From Pogona vitticeps (lineage: Eukaryota > Chordata > Lepidosauria > Squamata > Agamidae), in assembly GCF_051106095.1 (NCBI RefSeq), contig NC_135786.1, positions 25,943,001-26,007,000 of the forward strand: a DNA stretch of 64,000 nucleotides. The letters are read 5' to 3'. Position 1 is the stretch's first letter. Every line of letters starts with the position of its first letter. Below are positions 24,301 to 38,900 of the stretch, in pieces. Made by a program: the position numbers and the translations under genes. The notes below the pieces were generated by a model. It was not told where the DNA came from and searched no databases. It saw nothing but the letters and a program-made list of their open reading frames with translations.

Positions 24301-27300
24301 CCTGCAATAGCGTACTCAGTCATTGCCTTGATCAGTGTGTGTTCATAAGGGTTCTGGCTAGCGTACATCACAGAGTGTTTAGTCACATCATTTACACTCC
24401 TCCTTCTCATCTACCCCAACCTCCTCGACCTAGTGAGTCCTCCACTCAGCAGCCGATTACTAGGGCTTAACCAGCCAAGTTCACATAGTGTGCAGTTTAA
24501 CAGGCTTTTTAAAAGAACTGCCTTTTTTTTTTTCAAACACTCATATTCCTTGAGGACAATTGGCTCACCCAAACCACCAGATTTGTCTCAACTTGTTGTG
24601 TGCTACTTTCAGAGCTTGTTTTTCTTGAGAACATAATGTGCATGAAAGGCAAGAAGTTGCTGGAGCTAGTTTGGAGACGAGCAGACAACATAGTGTGCAG
24701 ATTAACACAGATTAAAGAGACAAAGAACCACTACAGGGCACATTAGAATGGGGGGCCCAAGTCAGATCTTGTATAGTATGGCTGAAATCCTCTTGGGCAG
24801 GTTCTGTCTGTACAATCAGAATGATGGCAGTGGCAAATCGCTGCGGATTAAAGGCTTCTTTTTGCTGTTTCAGGATATATGTAACTCTGCTGCATTGTAT
24901 AGGACCCATGCATAATCCAAAGCTGTAAAACAGATTTTAATTAATGGCAATCTGCCACTCCTGCTGACATCATTCCTAAAGTGCAAGCAGACTTATGTCA
25001 ACCGGATTTCGGCCTGTACACAGGAGTACTAAATGTAATAAGTTTCTTGTAGTCCAATGGTGGCCCTCCTGATATCACTGGACTGTAATGTCCATTAGCT
25101 ATAGCTACCATAGCCATTGTTAAGAGATGCTGGTAACTGCAGTTCCAAGAATATCTTGGGATCCATACATGGCCCACTATTATTGGGTCAATGACTAGTT
25201 ACTGTACATTATGCACTGAATGTTACAGCTGTTTGTTCTCACTAGACATCACAATACATGTCTTCCTTCATTGTTCGTCTTGTGTTAAAGAAGGGCATTT
25301 TGAAATAATATAAACCTGTGACTTAGAGATCAGAACAAGTGCTGAGATTTCCAGTGGTGGAGCAACAATTCCTTTTCTCCAGACACTCCAGGTGTTGTTG
25401 GTTTGTAGCCTTTCTATCAAATCTATTATTACCAATAATATGTATATGTCATCAAGGTATTTCTAACCTATGACAACTTTGCCAGTGTCTTCTAGATCAG
25501 CGGTCCCCAACCTTTTTAGGCCCGCGGACTGGCTGGGGAAGGCAGGGCATCCCCCTGCACTCCTGCACATGCACAAAGGCATGTGAATGCTCATGCGCAT
25601 GTGCAAAGGGCGGCGCATTTGCGGGCACGCTCACACACATGCACAAAGGGCAGCACAGTGCTCGTGCAGGCTAGCATGCAGGCGCAAATGGGCTGTGCAG
25701 GGGAGAGTGCGTGGGGGGGAGGTCTGGCTCAGGCCAGGGACTGGCACCGGGCCACGGACCAGGGGTTGGGGACCTCTGTTCTAGATATAAGGTAATAAAA
25801 AGTGGTTTACTAGCACTCAGGGACTGTGTACTGTTAGTACAGCATATAATTCCATCAGCCACATATGTGCTAGCAGATCTTAGCTGGCTCCTCTCCTGGG
25901 AGATGCAGTGGCAATCTGAACTCCCAACCACTGGTTCTGCACATTAGCCAGGTGATAATCACAAAGTAAGTAGAGAGTCAACACCAATAATTGGAAAAGT
26001 GACCTCTGTCTGACCAGTTATAGTCGACGTATTACAAACCCATCCAACACAACAACAGATTTATATATGGAAAGGACTATTTATTCATCCCTGACAAAGT
26101 GGTACCTCAGAGCAAAATATACCTTTATTATCTCCTGAACCAGAGGACTCATAGTCATCTTCATCAATTGTGAAATCAGGCCTCGAATCCTCATCATCAG
26201 GCAAGTCTCCAGAGGCAAGTTCTTCAGGGTACAGCTGGGGGTCCATGGTTTCTGTTTCTCTCACCTGAAGAAAGGAGAAGCAGAGTTAGAAAATAACAAT
26301 TTTGAGGGGGCAGAAAACAAAAAGGTTCTTCCAAGGCAGAGTTTCAAGATGGCAGCCTAAATGGCATGGTAGCTGACTTAAAACGAACATACGATCCAAA
26401 TGCCACTGATACTGGTTGCTTTAGTGGATACAGATATACGACTATCACAAAACAGAGAGTTATGGTATCAGGTCTAATTGTTAACACTTACCAGCTAGAA
26501 AGAAACAACCAGAGGCAGAAGTAGAGTAACCCTGCAATGTACCTAATGCACAGTGCAGATTATAAGAGGCAGAATCTTCCTCTTTAAAAGCCAAGTCAAC
26601 GGAAGATGAGGAGGCCGTTTCATCTATTGCTCTGCTTTTCTATCTGTAGTTCTTTGTTCACCCACTTCTACCTCATCCTATGAGGAAAAGCAAGATTCCG
26701 ACTTGCTACATCAAGTAAAGCAACTCTTTGTCCCCTAGTTTTCAGAGCACCATGAACAACTAACTCCAGGAGAGAACTTAGTTTTGCAATCATCTTCCAT
26801 GCTGTCATATACTGTTAGTGGGCATAATTAATTTCTGTCTTATCTTTCCCCAGTACTGATGCCTCAAGCCACCCATATTTAAAGTGCCATTGTTTGCTTC
26901 TCTAAGGCTTTTAAATTCAAATACCACCATCATACAAAAGTAAGAGCTGATAGACTTGTTTGCTTCCCCATTTGAAAACTCTGCTGACAGTGGATCAAAG
27001 GGTTTTGGGGTAATAAATACTAACTCACTTGAATTAAGTGCTCCATCAAGAACATACAATTTAAAAAGCAAACTCAGCAACTGCCCTTTGAAAGTAAAAA
27101 AGGACCTCAATGCTGGGGGCTAATGCAGCTACAGATATGCTATTAGCACAGCAACAGATAAGCTGCCACACAGAACATAAAAGCTAAAGTGACTTTGCTG
27201 AGATTCAAAAGTCAAATTGCATGATTTTATCAGAACCTGATTACCCTGAGCCTTCAAAAAACCAGTTCTAACCCACACTGTTGCTGCTCTAGGTGAAGAC

Positions 27301-29854
27301 AGGGTTACCTCTGCAGTTTACTACATCTTCTTTAACAACAGCACCAGAGTGGCAAGCCAGATCTACAGACGGCTCAACCGCATCTGGAAGAATAAACCTC
27401 ATAATCTGGACAGAGGGATTTCCTTATTGCAAGCTACAGCATTTCAATATACTGTCTGCATAGCAGCAACAGCTTACTAATTAGAATTCTCTATGAACAG
27501 AGACAGAAACACCAGAGGGCAGTTTTATGGCAGAAAAAATGGGAACCAGAGTAGTCACACAAGAATTCACAGTCACATATCCCAAGAGATTTTACCACTG
27601 GCTAGATGAGTCAAAGGCACAACCCCTCCTTATTGATATCAGAAGAAATATGGACTGAAACCAGATATATTATTAGGCAATAATGTAAAAAGACAATTCC
27701 TGTAGCAAAAAGAAAAGAAAAACCTAGATGGATGATGGAAGAAACAGTTAACATTAGAAAGTACAGGCAAGAGGTAAACGAAAAGGTGAAAGAAACAGGT
27801 CATAACCCTGAATGCAGTTTTTCAGTAATTGTCATGTAGAGGCAAGGAGAACTACTACTATTTCTACTGCAAACAAACAAACAAACAAATAAATAAGGTG
27901 AACAATAAAAGGGGGGAAAACCAGAGATCTCTTCCCCCCAAAAATCCAAGAAATTAAATGGAAATTTAAACCTAGATTTGGAATGCAGAATGACAAACAG
28001 GGAAGCACCCCATCTGAGCAAGATAAAATAAAAGAGAAGGTGGAAACAATTTACTGAAGACCTATACAGAAGAGATAAAAAGGATGACAGACTCCTTTGA
28101 AGAGGAAGCCCATAATAAAGAATCTGCAGTTCTAGAAAGTGAAGTAAAAGCTCCTCTGAAAGCACTAAGAAGAAATAAATCACCAGAGTTAGATGGAATG
28201 CTGTTAGAAGTCAATCCACAGAAATGTACTCTGCCAAAATCCTAATGAGTATATGTCAACAGATATGGAAAATAATATAATGGGCCACACACTGGCAATG
28301 CTTAATAAACATTCCAGTATCCAAGAAGGGAGATGCCAAGGAGGGCAATAACTATAGGACCACTGCTTTAATTTCTCATGCAAGCAAAATGATGCTCAAG
28401 GGGTTGCAACAAAGGCTTGTACTACAAGAAAGATGAACAAGAGGATCCTAAAGCAAATCAAGCCTGAACTATCTCTGGAGGGAAAAAAATTTGAAATTGA
28501 GGCTGAAACTCAATTTAAGGAAGCAAGAAAAGAAGACCAATATGTGACGGATTGACTCCCTAAGGAAGCCACAGGCCTGAGTTTACAAGAGCTCAGCAGG
28601 GTTGTTGAGGTCAGGACATATCTCATTCATAAGGTCACCATAAGTTGGAGGCGACTTGATGGCATACAACAACAAAAACATTGAGGACAAAGTCAGAAAA
28701 TCCTTCTGCTACCATAAGTTACCTCAACTCCAGAGGAATAAATCTGCTGATATATAAATTTAGCACCAGCCCACAAAAGCTACCAATGACTGCAGAAATT
28801 CCAAAGAGATCAGGCATGACACTCCCCAGAGGTTGTTTCCAGACAGAATAAATATCGCACATCAATGCTGTTCTGCAATACTTAGAGACTCTGTACAGGT
28901 TATAATGCTTAAGAACAAGTATCTGAACAGGATATATTTTGCTTGCAGAATTTGTTCCTCGATGCCACAGAATTTAGTTGAGGGTATTGAGTGTGTGTCA
29001 CTCATGACTTCACACACCGTGACCAACTTTTGTTCTCTTTGTGTGGCACACAGAAGCAAACAGGTGTTACTATTGGGACATACTTATATGCCCACTCAGA
29101 CTGCATTCACTGTGATGAATCACCAACAGAAACTTTCCTCTGTGTCCATCTGCTGCTAACAACAGGCTATAAAGACCAAAGAGACCTGATTAGAAAATGA
29201 TTGAAAGGAGTAGGTGGAGCATGTATGTGTTATCAGAAGAGAAGATGAGCAAGACTTGAATCAGACAAGTACACAGTCTCTTACATTCTTTGATTATCTT
29301 ATTACAGGAGTATATTTCTTAGAAGTGCAGGTGTACTATTTTAGTGGACTGATTCAAAAGGATGCTAATAAATTTAGCAGCTAATAGTTTAACATCCAGC
29401 ACAATCTGAAGGAACCTCAAATCACTTGGCCTCTGTGTGACTGAGTAATGCAATACTCAAGGCTCTTTAAATGAAGCATCTTGACAGAAATTTTAACAAA
29501 TGAGGCTAAGAAGATGTTGAAAGGCTTCTTCATTTTGCAGTACAGACTTCATCAACAGATCACCAACCAGAGGAACACAAAAGAACTGGCAAGGATTTGA
29601 AAATAGCCAATTGTCGCTCAACAGAAGACAGGGGAGCTGCATCCACCATCAACAAACCCAGTGTTCATTTTGAATCTCTCTCCCAGTTGGGGCCTCAGCC
29701 ACAGGTCCCGAAGAGAGCAAACTCTGCCATGCCCCAAGGGAACTGCAAGTCTAACCTTGTACGGCAATCTTATTTCTCTGCTTACTTGAAGCACAGCCTG
29801 TTCTTTACCAGATCAGCCTCCAAAAGTGCACCCTGCATACCCCTTGTTAAGTTG

Positions 29855-29949
<95 letters not shown>

Positions 29950-32900
29950 CACATTTGTCCCAACAAGGGACCCAACAGAATTTGTAGGCAGCAGTAACAC
30001 ATATTGGGTAGTTTACGCCAGCATCCAAATCCCAGGCAGAGCTGGGGAAAATAATTTTATGGATTATAATTCCCCAAAACTCTCAGCCAGCGGGAAAACT
30101 GAAACAGCACGGGGACAGAAACATTTCCATGCTCTGGTTCCAAGCTGTTCCAAATTAATACTGAATAAACCTTGATCCTTCATGGACATGCAACCATACA
30201 GATAAAGCTGTTACCAGACATTTCTGTGCCAACCATCCTTCTGATCTGAGTGAGAGACTAAAACTCAACAAAGCCATGTACAGTACTGATCTTTCTAAAC
30301 CCTTCCTTCTCTTCTCAAAATACAACTGAACCCAAGGTGGCTCACAAGTCACTATATGTGGACACCACCTTGTCCACTTCAAATGATAAGGGAATTGCTA
30401 TAGGTACCCCCACTGCACCTCCTCAAGATTTTGCTAATCTTGTTTAAAAAAACACCTGCGGTCTGACTCAATGTTTGACTAAACAAGGCTCTCCAAAATG
30501 GCCTCCAATTTTGCTTTCTACAAAATTAGTTAGCAATGCTATCTAGGGAGCCACTAGACTCTTACTGATGATCATCAGGTATAACTGTTTGGAAAGAAAC
30601 AGTTTTTAGGGCTAGCTTTCTGCCTTATTTCTTGGGGATAAAAAGGTACAGTGGTGCCTTGTTTAACGATTTTAATTGGTTCCAGAAAAAATATCGCTAT
30701 GGGAAAACATCACTAAGCGTAACACGTTTTCCCATAGAGATGCATTGAAAACCGGATAATCCATTCCAATGGGAACGGATTACCATCCTTAAGCGAAAAT
30801 CACCATAGGAAACATCGCTAAGCGAAACGTGGTTCCCCCATTTCAATGGGGGAGGAAAAAAAACACCAAAAATTCAGAACGAAGCCAAGTTTGGTTAACA
30901 AAGGGTTTATTAAGTGCGCTAACGATTTCAAGCACTCTAAACCCTTTTTAAACAATTTAACACCTTTTAAAAATAGCGAAAATGGAACTGTCAAAAACAT
31001 CGCTAAGCGAAACAGGGGGACCTAAACGGTCATCGCTAAGTGAAGCAAGGTCCCGAACATCGCTATGCGAAATTTCCCCATTGGAAACATCGCTAAACGG
31101 AGCACAAGATCGCTCCTAAAACCTCATCGCTAAGCGAATACATCGTTAAATGAGGCAATCGCTAAGCGAGGCACCACTGTATTTGCCAGAGATTTAAATC
31201 ATTCCCATCTAGCTTGATCCTAGATTCTTTCAGTGAACTCAGATTTAATAAATCATATGTTCTCTATAGGTTCTGTATCATCCTGTTTTTCCAGGACTAC
31301 AACTGTATAGATTTGATGGATACATTTTGACTTAAAAGGCTACATGGCTTTGGCTGCGTACACATGCCTTGCTATTAATATGTTCTCCAGCTGAATCTTT
31401 TAACTACAGGAGCCTGTCACTTCTACGTTTAATCCAGTTGCAGTATATCTGAGCATTAAGCAGCTTTTACCCAGACTGAGTGCCAAGTGAGATTAACAAA
31501 CATAACTGGGAGGAGCAGAGGGGTGGAGAAGCTGCTTTTCTAACCTACACACTGCTGAAAGATTTACTTCTCAGCTGCCAGTACATACTGTGTGCAGGCA
31601 CTCACGCACACCTTGGCACTGCTAGCCACAGCAAGCAAGACACTTAGATATTTAGGTACTACAACAATTAACTGCAATTAACATGCCCAGAGTTTCATGG
31701 ATGATCATTTGTGCAGGGGTTGTTAGCGAAAGCTACATCTAATTGGTATAGCTCCTAGGAAGGCCAGCAAAACTAACAAATGGTTCCTTTGTTGCAGCTG
31801 TGGAATTTATTTCCTTTCCTTTGCCCTTTTTTTCTCTTTTTTTAAGTTCCCTGGATAGTTTCAGCCTGACTACCACACAGTTCCTTTGCAGACTGAGCTT
31901 CCCTGCATTGCTGCTAGTTGACAAAACAAATCAGCATGATCCAATGAAGCAGACTTTGGGAAAAACATGATTTTGGACTGCAGTTCCCAGAATCCCCTGC
32001 CAACATGGCCACAAAATGTTGTGATTTTTCGAAGGTCTGCAATAGAAATTTATCAGCCAAATTATCAGGAGAGATCTGTTTGTGCCCCCTCCCCCAGCAC
32101 AGGAAGGGGTACATGACAGGCTTCCCAAAATATCCATTCTTTTAGATTCAAACGCAAAGACTTAAATTCCCTCAAAGCTTCTCTGACAGCTAGCACGATG
32201 CAAACTGTCAGAGAGACTGAGTATTTGCCATATACTGTTTCTAAAGGATCAGACAACCACCTCTGCCTGCCTTAACTTGTACTTCCCAGAAATGTGTACA
32301 TAAGCAATGGGACTAAAACTGCCAGAGGTATCAAAGCTGGTATCACAAAGAACAAGGACCTTGCAGGATGAGATAACAGCGCACTGTTAACTGTTTTGAT
32401 GCTGCAAAGGTAAGGGCATAGAATCTCTTCTCCAAGAGTTAAACTTCGTTTATGGTTTATGGATTTCTAGCATTCTGTCTCCTCAGACTCTCCTTCTCCT
32501 GAGACTAAGGGCAAAAGTGCATGCCATCATTATATATCCATATTTCTATGAGACACTTTTTTAGGGGAATCAAATTATGCAAAGTTGGAGAATGAGCCAA
32601 AGCAAAATTGTCTCTATTTTCACCTTGCACAATGTTTCTGTCTAGAACCCTGGCCAATGGTGATTAGATAAAAAGCTTCATTGGGTCTGAAGAGGCAGGC
32701 AATCATGTGCATGCACACCTTTGTGTATGTATACATGACAAATGGACATAAAGACTTTTTCTAAGTTAATAAAATATTGATTTTAATGGGCTTATGATGT
32801 TTGCCTGTCTTGATTTATTAAAGCATGCTTGTTCTTGAATTCCTTTCTAAAGACACATGAAATGGAATCTAGAGAAAAGGAGGGAAGAGCTGGAAAAGGA

Positions 32901-35900
32901 GGAGGTTGTGTGGCACTTACTTGAGACAACATGCTTCATATGGATGCACAATCTACTCCAAGATTTGTGCACCCTTCTATTGACAGTATGCTGCAGGTGT
33001 TTGCTTAAATGTGCAATCTTTATATGACAGCGGTGCAAGTATATAATGCTTCTAATCTGTGCTATCTGCACCTAATACTGCATCTTGCTGCAGAGTTTCC
33101 AAAGGTGGAAGCAATGCTGGGCACTTTTCGTGTCAAAAGATGCAATACAATTAATGCAATTAACAGCCTGACGAATATTTCCCAATGTCTTTCATACAAA
33201 CAAGTATTAATTTCCTTTCCCTTGATCACTGATATTTCTTTCCCTTTTAACACTGTAATCAGATTATGCACATGCCCACCATTTTACCAATATATCTTGT
33301 GCCAGCTGTTTCTCAACATTACCTTCCTCAGGCCATGTTGCACATAGAAACTAAGATAACGATCCTATGATCAAACAAATTCTGCTGCTGGCAGAAAAAA
33401 AAGAGGAGGGAACTGTTAATAGTTCCAGCTTCCACCTGCAACCTATGAAAACCTAGTCTGGCAGGCCGGGGTACTCTTTGGAACAGCAAGGAAGATACAC
33501 ACACAAACAAAATCACCTACACCTTCTGCTTCCAAGAGTTTCTATGGGATCAAAAGTATTGCTACAATCAGAAAGAATCCTCCCAACCCATATATCAAGA
33601 TAATTTTCTATGTGCTGTACGTTCTTTGTTTCATGTAAGTTTTTAATAGAGATGAGTTGCAGTAGTAACTTAAAAATCTAAAAGAATTAAAAAAAAAAAA
33701 AGAAATACAACCAACCAGATATTCCAAATACTGCCATTGCATAGGTGCTAGTTCTAGGGAAATATTCCCATGTAGATTTCTAACAGTCCAAGAATTATTC
33801 AGTGAAGCAACAAGAGCTAACATTTAAGCTGAAAGACCACTGCACAGAAATCACTGGAGTACCATGCACGGCAGATTTTAAGGAGAATCATGCAACCACT
33901 GAAACAAAAGGACATCAGATGGTGATTCTGTAAGATCTCTATAGCTCAGGGTAAACAACCTATTGTTCTTCAGATAGCTTGCTTCTGAGCTCCAATACTT
34001 GTTGACTGATGACCATGCTGGCTGCGGATGATGGAAATTGTAGGCCAAAAGATCTAGACGATACTGGATTGCCAACCCTTTAAGATTAAGTTGGCTGACT
34101 CCAAGTGGTTTATTACAGACAGTGTTTTTTATAAGAATTGTTGGAGTACAAGCTCACTCTGTATCATGAAAGTGAGAATTTATATTGAAATAAACAATGT
34201 CTTAATTTAAATAACATTAAAGTCAAAAGCTGGATTAATTTTATAAGAAACTTACCTAGATACTGTATTGCATTGAATACATAAGTAATAGGCCTATGCA
34301 AATATATCTAACCATTGTTTGGTAATCCTTGTAAGAAGATGGAATACAACTAGAGTTGATTTCCTTAATGATCATTTTACACAAGCAATAAAGTAATTAT
34401 TATTAATTACAATTTAATGGAGATTTCTTAAACCTAGTCTTTACATATCCCACAACGGTAAGAGAATACATTGCCTGCAGGGCGTAGTATCACTAGTGCT
34501 AAAACACCAAGTACTGTAAAAATAAGCTCTCCGTAGTGTTACCATATAATTTGAAATGGAACATTTCTGTCTATCTTACCAAGGGGAAAACACATATTAT
34601 TCTTTTGCCACCGCTTGGATATTAATACTGTCTTCACTTGTACGGTTAGCTACTCCTACTGCTGAAGAATTAGTTGCAATTAACATAGAGCACTCAAAAA
34701 TTCTGTTTCAGTAGTTTCATGACCCTCATTACCTTGGCAATTATAGTGTTCAAAACTGCACTGTTAGATTTTTTCAGATTTTTAATTTAATATTGTAAAT
34801 CATTTGCAGGTTTGAAACAAAGAACATAAACACAGAAATAACTTTATATGGCTTGGGTCTTCAGTTGCCTCTCTGAACAGAAAGACACTTTCCTTTTGCC
34901 AAAATGGCAAAAACCACAGCATGCCAGTTCAGCTGTGAAACTATGCTTCAGCCAAAGTAGGAGCGAATCAAGTAAGATAAAACCCACAAAGGCGAGAGGA
35001 TGCAGTATGCAAGACCACCTAGCTTTGCATTCTATCTACATTTATTTTTATTTATTTATTTGATTTATATCCCGCTCATCTGGTAAATCTATACCACTCT
35101 GAGCGGCTACATGGTAGTGCTCCCTCTGTAAAAAAGCACAAAAAACTGAAGAGATTAGCAGACCACAAATCTATGGTTAGATGATGGAGAGAGTCTTCTC
35201 TGTTGCTCCTCCCAGACTCTGGGACTCCCTCCCATGGGAAGCTAGGCTGGCCCCATCTTTGTTGTCCTTCTGCAAGCAGGCAAAGATCTTTCTCTTCAGA
35301 CAGAGTTCTCCTTAACAACTGGTGGTGAGATGGGTTTTTTAATGGACTGTTGTGCTCTGTTGTTTTAAATGTTTTTGTACTGATTTTATTTACAACTTTT
35401 AATATAATACTTGTTTAATATTTGTACATTTATTGTTTTTAGATAAATATGTAAATATTGTCTTTTTGATGATGCAAACTGCCTTGGGTCCTTTTTAAAG
35501 AGAAAGGTAGGATATAATATTTTAAATAAACAAACTAAGAAATAAATCATGCAGGTTTAAGAATTTGTATCACTCTATTTAAAAGGGAATAACTGTCATT
35601 TTAGCTCAACCATCAGAATAAGCCAAACAAACTGACTGCATACAAGCTGAGATCAATTACTAGTTATGAGCCAAAAAAAGTCACTTAGTGAGTAAACATT
35701 AATGTAAGTCCCATTGATTCAATGAGTCTACTCCAATTAGGACTAGCAATCTTTAGTCGATGTTCTCTGAAATACCAGAACATACTAACCCATCTTAACA
35801 AGCTTTACTTCAGCTTTACAACTGCACTGCATTTGCCAGATTTCCCTAACCCAACGTAAGTAAATAAAATATGTTGTTTGGACAGTACCCTGTTGACAGA

Positions 35901-38900
35901 GCTGCAAAGGCAGCCCTTATAGGCCAAATAAACCAATCTCCATCTCTCCTCCCTCTGACGTTTCCCTCACCAAATGGGTGTCACATAACCACTTGGCAGC
36001 CCATGTTGTTCTGAGGGTGCCTCAGCCAAGGTAAACTTTGAGCTTCTCAGGTTATAGGATTTTAAAACTCACACTTGGAAAATATGCTTTTCAGCTTTTA
36101 TCAAGTACAATTTCTCAAATAGTTGGCAAATCTCTGAGGTGATGGGTGAAGTGGGAGGAGGTCACATCTTACTAAGAACATTTTGAAAAGCAGAAATATG
36201 CTTTTTCCAGTCTTATGACTTGTCATTTCCATGAAGTTCAGAGATCCCTCCTGTCAGCAGACTCTCTGGTGAAGTTACAGTCATGCAGTGTTTCAACTGT
36301 ATTAGGTATCAGATGTCTCACTGTGCAAAAGGTCCCAAAAACTCCCAAGAAAGGAAGAACATCAAATACATTTTAAGTCACAGGCCTTCATGGATTGGAC
36401 CCCATGCTGTGGGCCATGCAAGCCCACTTATGAGATCTGAGTATCGGAACTTGTCCTGCCCCTTGCGTGCTGCTTTTCAAGAGTCACATTTGGGTGACAG
36501 AAAGCACAAGCTGGAGATTTCCCAACCACATTCTGTAAACATTAGGTACACACCATTGTGGAACATTCATGTTACCAACTACTCAGTGTAAATTAGTCCA
36601 AGCTACAGGCATTCTAAACTGAACAGCATGGAACACAGTTTGGACTGGGAAAGTTGCTTTTTTAAACTACAACACCCCAAATCCTCTCAGCAACAACAGC
36701 TGTAGTCAAAAAGTAGCAGCGAGAAGAAATCTAGTGTTTTCACATATACTTATTTTAAATCAAAGCAGCAAGTTCACTTAATATGATTAGTGCTCCATCT
36801 AAGATTTCTGTCAGTACCTTGAGAGGAAATCACTGGTCCAATGGTAGAAGAACCACAACTAAATGATAGAAGGGCAAGAACAACTCTGGAATAGTTTATC
36901 AAGTCAGCATCCTGCTTCCTCCAGAAGTTAATAAGATGCCTTCAGGAAACTTATAAAATGTATGAATGCAATACTCTCTCCTCCCACTGCTCCTTAGCAA
37001 ATAGTATTTGAAGCCTGCAGTCATGGAGATTAAATAAGAGCCATTGCATCCAGCAGCTCTCCTTTCTTGCCATGTATGCCTCAAAATAATTCCTTAAAAT
37101 TCTTCCTGACCTAATGGTGCTTTTTATCACCATGCTTTGCTTCTTGTTTTTACTATCACCTTCCATTCATTTCTTCGATCTGTTTCGACATGTGATGAAA
37201 GCTAAATGTAATTGTTCAGGTGTATGGCACTACTATAGTCAATGTCTGGTAAGAAAGAGATCAGGGGAAATGTTAGGCATATTTTTGTCTTTACAACAGG
37301 TCTGACTGGCACGCAACCTAGGCTTCTTCGTGCAGTTGAGATCCTGTTATATGTCTTGAATGGGTGTCTGTTCAACACATTTTAATCTAATCAGGAGGCC
37401 TGAAGATTAGCATAGCCTTCCTCATCTCAATCAGATGAATAAATAGCCAGTGACTATTATGGGCAATTGTGGCTTTAAAAAACAAAAGTTCGATCAATAT
37501 TATGTCTCCTTTCACATACAGAAACAGGAAAGTTATAAAGATTATTAGCCATCATTAGTGTTCTAAATACAGCACTAAGCACTGAGCCATTTCAATAAAG
37601 GTGTCTAAAGTCTGAGAAATAGCAAGTACAGTACACTGGCAAAAGTAAGGATTTCTTTGTTTTATATACAACACCCAATTGGTGATCTGATTGAACAGCA
37701 GCTGGTATTGGAGAACCAAGGGAATACAATGGTCTAAAGACTTTACTTGACTTGTTCAAGATTACTTTAAAGGGTACTAATGCATGCAGACATATGTGTT
37801 GCATGCATTCAAGGGGTGTTTGCTTTCTTCTTAGGTGCAAATATCTCAAGTCAAGCTCTTCCTAGTTCCTGTCTACCTCACCTAAGATGGCAGACGCACC
37901 TGATGAAGACTATTTCATTACACAACCAAGCAGCCGGCTATAGGAATAACAGAAAAAGCCCCTACATCCTCACCGCTCTCAATCCCAGTACACACAAAAA
38001 GGTTTGTCCATATAGCCACAAAAATTGTTAATGCAGTTTTTTGGTTAATTGTTTAATAGGTCAAACAAATTTATGCCAATGTCATGGCCCACAATATGTT
38101 TATCTTTTGTTAATGTCTACAAAGAACTCTCTGAATAGTGTGGGTACATTCAGAAACGGCATTTTGGTTTGGTAACTTCATTGTTTGCGTTATGTTGCAA
38201 GGCTGGATAAGAGCAGCTGACCACTAGCAGAGACAAGGACTTGGAAAGCTTACACTTCTAAATTCCTTTGTTTACAGAGCTCTCTCTTTTCCCTGAACTA
38301 GTAAAGAATGCCTTCTTTCTATATTTTCCATCACTAGCAGAACTGTCATCTTCATCTGAACTATTTTTATTGCCTATTAGTGTAGCTGCACTATTAAGCT
38401 GTTGCACAGATATTTAATCTGTGGCAAACACATAGAACTTCCAAAAGATATTTAATGTCCTTCCTCCTCTCTCTTAAGCTCTTAAAAAGTTAAGGCAATT
38501 ATTTCCGTCTGTATTTCAACTGCAGTCTAGTTCTATTATTCTCCTCGGAACTTCACACAGGCACTTTTCTTGATGTGCTGTTCGGAGCAATCTTTTCTCC
38601 AGTGGGGCAAATGCACCAGCAACTGTACCACCTGCAGTCACTAACCTTGCAGACCCAGGCGAGATTGCCCATTCCACCCGCCCCTTCCTGCCAATCAACC
38701 ATGATATTTAAATAATCAGTGCTTATTGAAGGTGGGAAAAAGGAATGGGTGATAACAGGCCATAGCTTCTTTGCTCACGGAGTATGAATAGCATTGGTGC
38801 AAGATGAGGAGCCAATCCAAGCATCAGATGACTTGCCTATCAGTTGATGCATGCCATCTCAGACTGTTGCTAGGCAAGCATAAGTTGGTACCAGACCCCA

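Noticed and set aside
28833-29159. 108-codon frame in SDC4 intron 1
   Set aside because: No domain, signal peptide or splice support. Length is within chance for this much DNA.
29597-30175. 192-codon frame with a long Tyr run
   Set aside because: The Tyr run is the translated TTA microsatellite, and neither side has a family signature.
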